A DNA stretch of 64,000 nt from Clostridium sp. AM34-11AC (GTDB taxonomy: Bacteria > Bacillota > Clostridia > Lachnospirales > Lachnospiraceae), in NCBI RefSeq assembly GCF_003435375.1, contig NZ_QWGL01000018.1:4789-68788 (forward strand). The letters are read 5' to 3'. Shown here piece by piece: positions 63,757 to 64,000 of this stretch (positions are counted from its first letter, which is position 1; the number at the start of each line of letters is the position of its first letter). A model generated the notes under the pieces. The model did not search any database. It was given only the letters and a program-made list of their open reading frames with translations, and was not told where the DNA came from. Position numbers and translations under genes: made by a program.

Positions 63757-63844
63757 GGAGAAATACTCAAGAGGCCGAAGAGGCGCCCCTGCTAAGGGTG
63801 TAGGTCGGGAAACCGGCGCGAGGGTTCAAATCCCTCTTTCTCCG
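63757..63844 (+). tRNA. tRNA-Ser (anticodon GCU)
   Basis: Acceptor GGAGAAA pairs with TTTCTCC, the discriminator is G, the anticodon loop CTGCTAA gives GCU, and there is a long variable arm (GTAGGTCGGGAAACCGGCGC) typical of class II tRNA-Ser. The T arm is GAGGGTTCAAATCCCTC. CCA is not encoded. It lies about 64 bases after a consensus promoter. Confidence 0.95.
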
Positions 63845-63899
63845 TTCATCTGCTTGAAGGACTTCAAAAAAGAACTTCAAAAAAAGATGAAAAAAGTTG

Positions 63900-63928
63900 T
63901 TGACAAACAGCAAACACTGTGATAAGAT
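63900..63928 (+). promoter_or_regulatory. Promoter of a likely rRNA operon
   Basis: TTGACA (63900-63905) and TAAGAT (63923-63928) are spaced by 17 bp, followed by a leader ending with TTCCTTGAAAACTGAACAGTA near 63970-63992, a common sequence in Firmicutes rRNA leaders. No 16S sequence begins before the window ends. Confidence 0.65.
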
Positions 63929-64000
63929 ATCAGAGTTGCCGCTGAGATACAGCAACAACAAAACAAAGTTCCTTGAAAACTGAACAGTATGTAAAACCCT

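Noticed and set aside
63734..63922. 62-codon ORF across tRNA-Ser
   Set aside because: It runs through an intact tRNA gene and has no independent support.

Overview
The window looks like the chromosomal replication-origin region of a Clostridia member, probably Lachnospiraceae. The right half has the canonical Firmicutes order rsmG-mnmG-mnmE-jag-yidC-yidD-rnpA-rpmH // oriC // dnaA-dnaN-yaaA-recF-gyrB-gyrA, and the parAB operon carries DUF3881 and DUF4446 genes typical of that family. Genus is not assigned.

Layout. (1) 1-36060 is the right-hand part of an integrative/conjugative or mobilizable element whose left end lies outside the window. It carries the 3' part of a giant methylase/helicase gene, a DUF3849 gene, mobC, a small membrane protein, an AbiEi/AbiEii cassette, a MOB-P relaxase, a Cro/C1-type regulator facing a SLOG-domain gene, a co-directional run of about 17 genes from 12.6 to 30.0 kb, a Cro/C1 plus ImmA/IrrE regulatory pair, two sigma/ArpU-like regulators, a PemK/MazF-type gene, two excisionase-like genes and a tyrosine integrase. 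The integrase lies next to arm-type repeats and a tRNA-Arg(CCU). (2) 36.1-41.6 kb holds the chromosomal DUF3881-DUF4446-parB-parA operon, two parS sites and an alpha/beta hydrolase gene; a third parS follows it and a fourth lies at 44.0 kb. (3) 42008-43819 is a complete IS66-family insertion with an 8-bp target duplication. (4) 44.1-51.4 kb is the leftward rsmG...rpmH block. (5) 52.7-54.9 kb is the bipartite oriC flanking dnaA. (6) 54.9-63.5 kb is dnaN to gyrA plus a two-subunit class I fumarase. (7) 63.6-64.0 kb holds tRNA-Ser(GCU) and the promoter/leader of what is probably an rRNA operon starting just beyond the window.

The most striking content is the 12.6-30.0 kb operon. Many of its genes resemble families known as immunity proteins of polymorphic toxin systems (DUF1963/YwqG-like, Imm17-like, DUF4259-like, DUF2185, SUKH, SUFU, DUF4253, DUF4261, CbrC, DUF3885). 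They include one 2071-residue protein fusing at least six such modules with two TPR blocks. No toxin gene is visible, and the operon ends with a WYL regulator and a strong terminator. It reads as a mobile 'poly-immunity' island, a collection of antidotes without toxins that would protect the host from rivals' contact-delivered toxins. Other signals without an obvious annotation are a multi-branched structured region at 32.6-33.05 kb, an 11-bp periodic iteron-like array at 31.73 kb, a shared TGTTCG operator family, and head-to-head tRNA half-genes beside the integration site. Family assignments are made by eye from motifs, without database searches.
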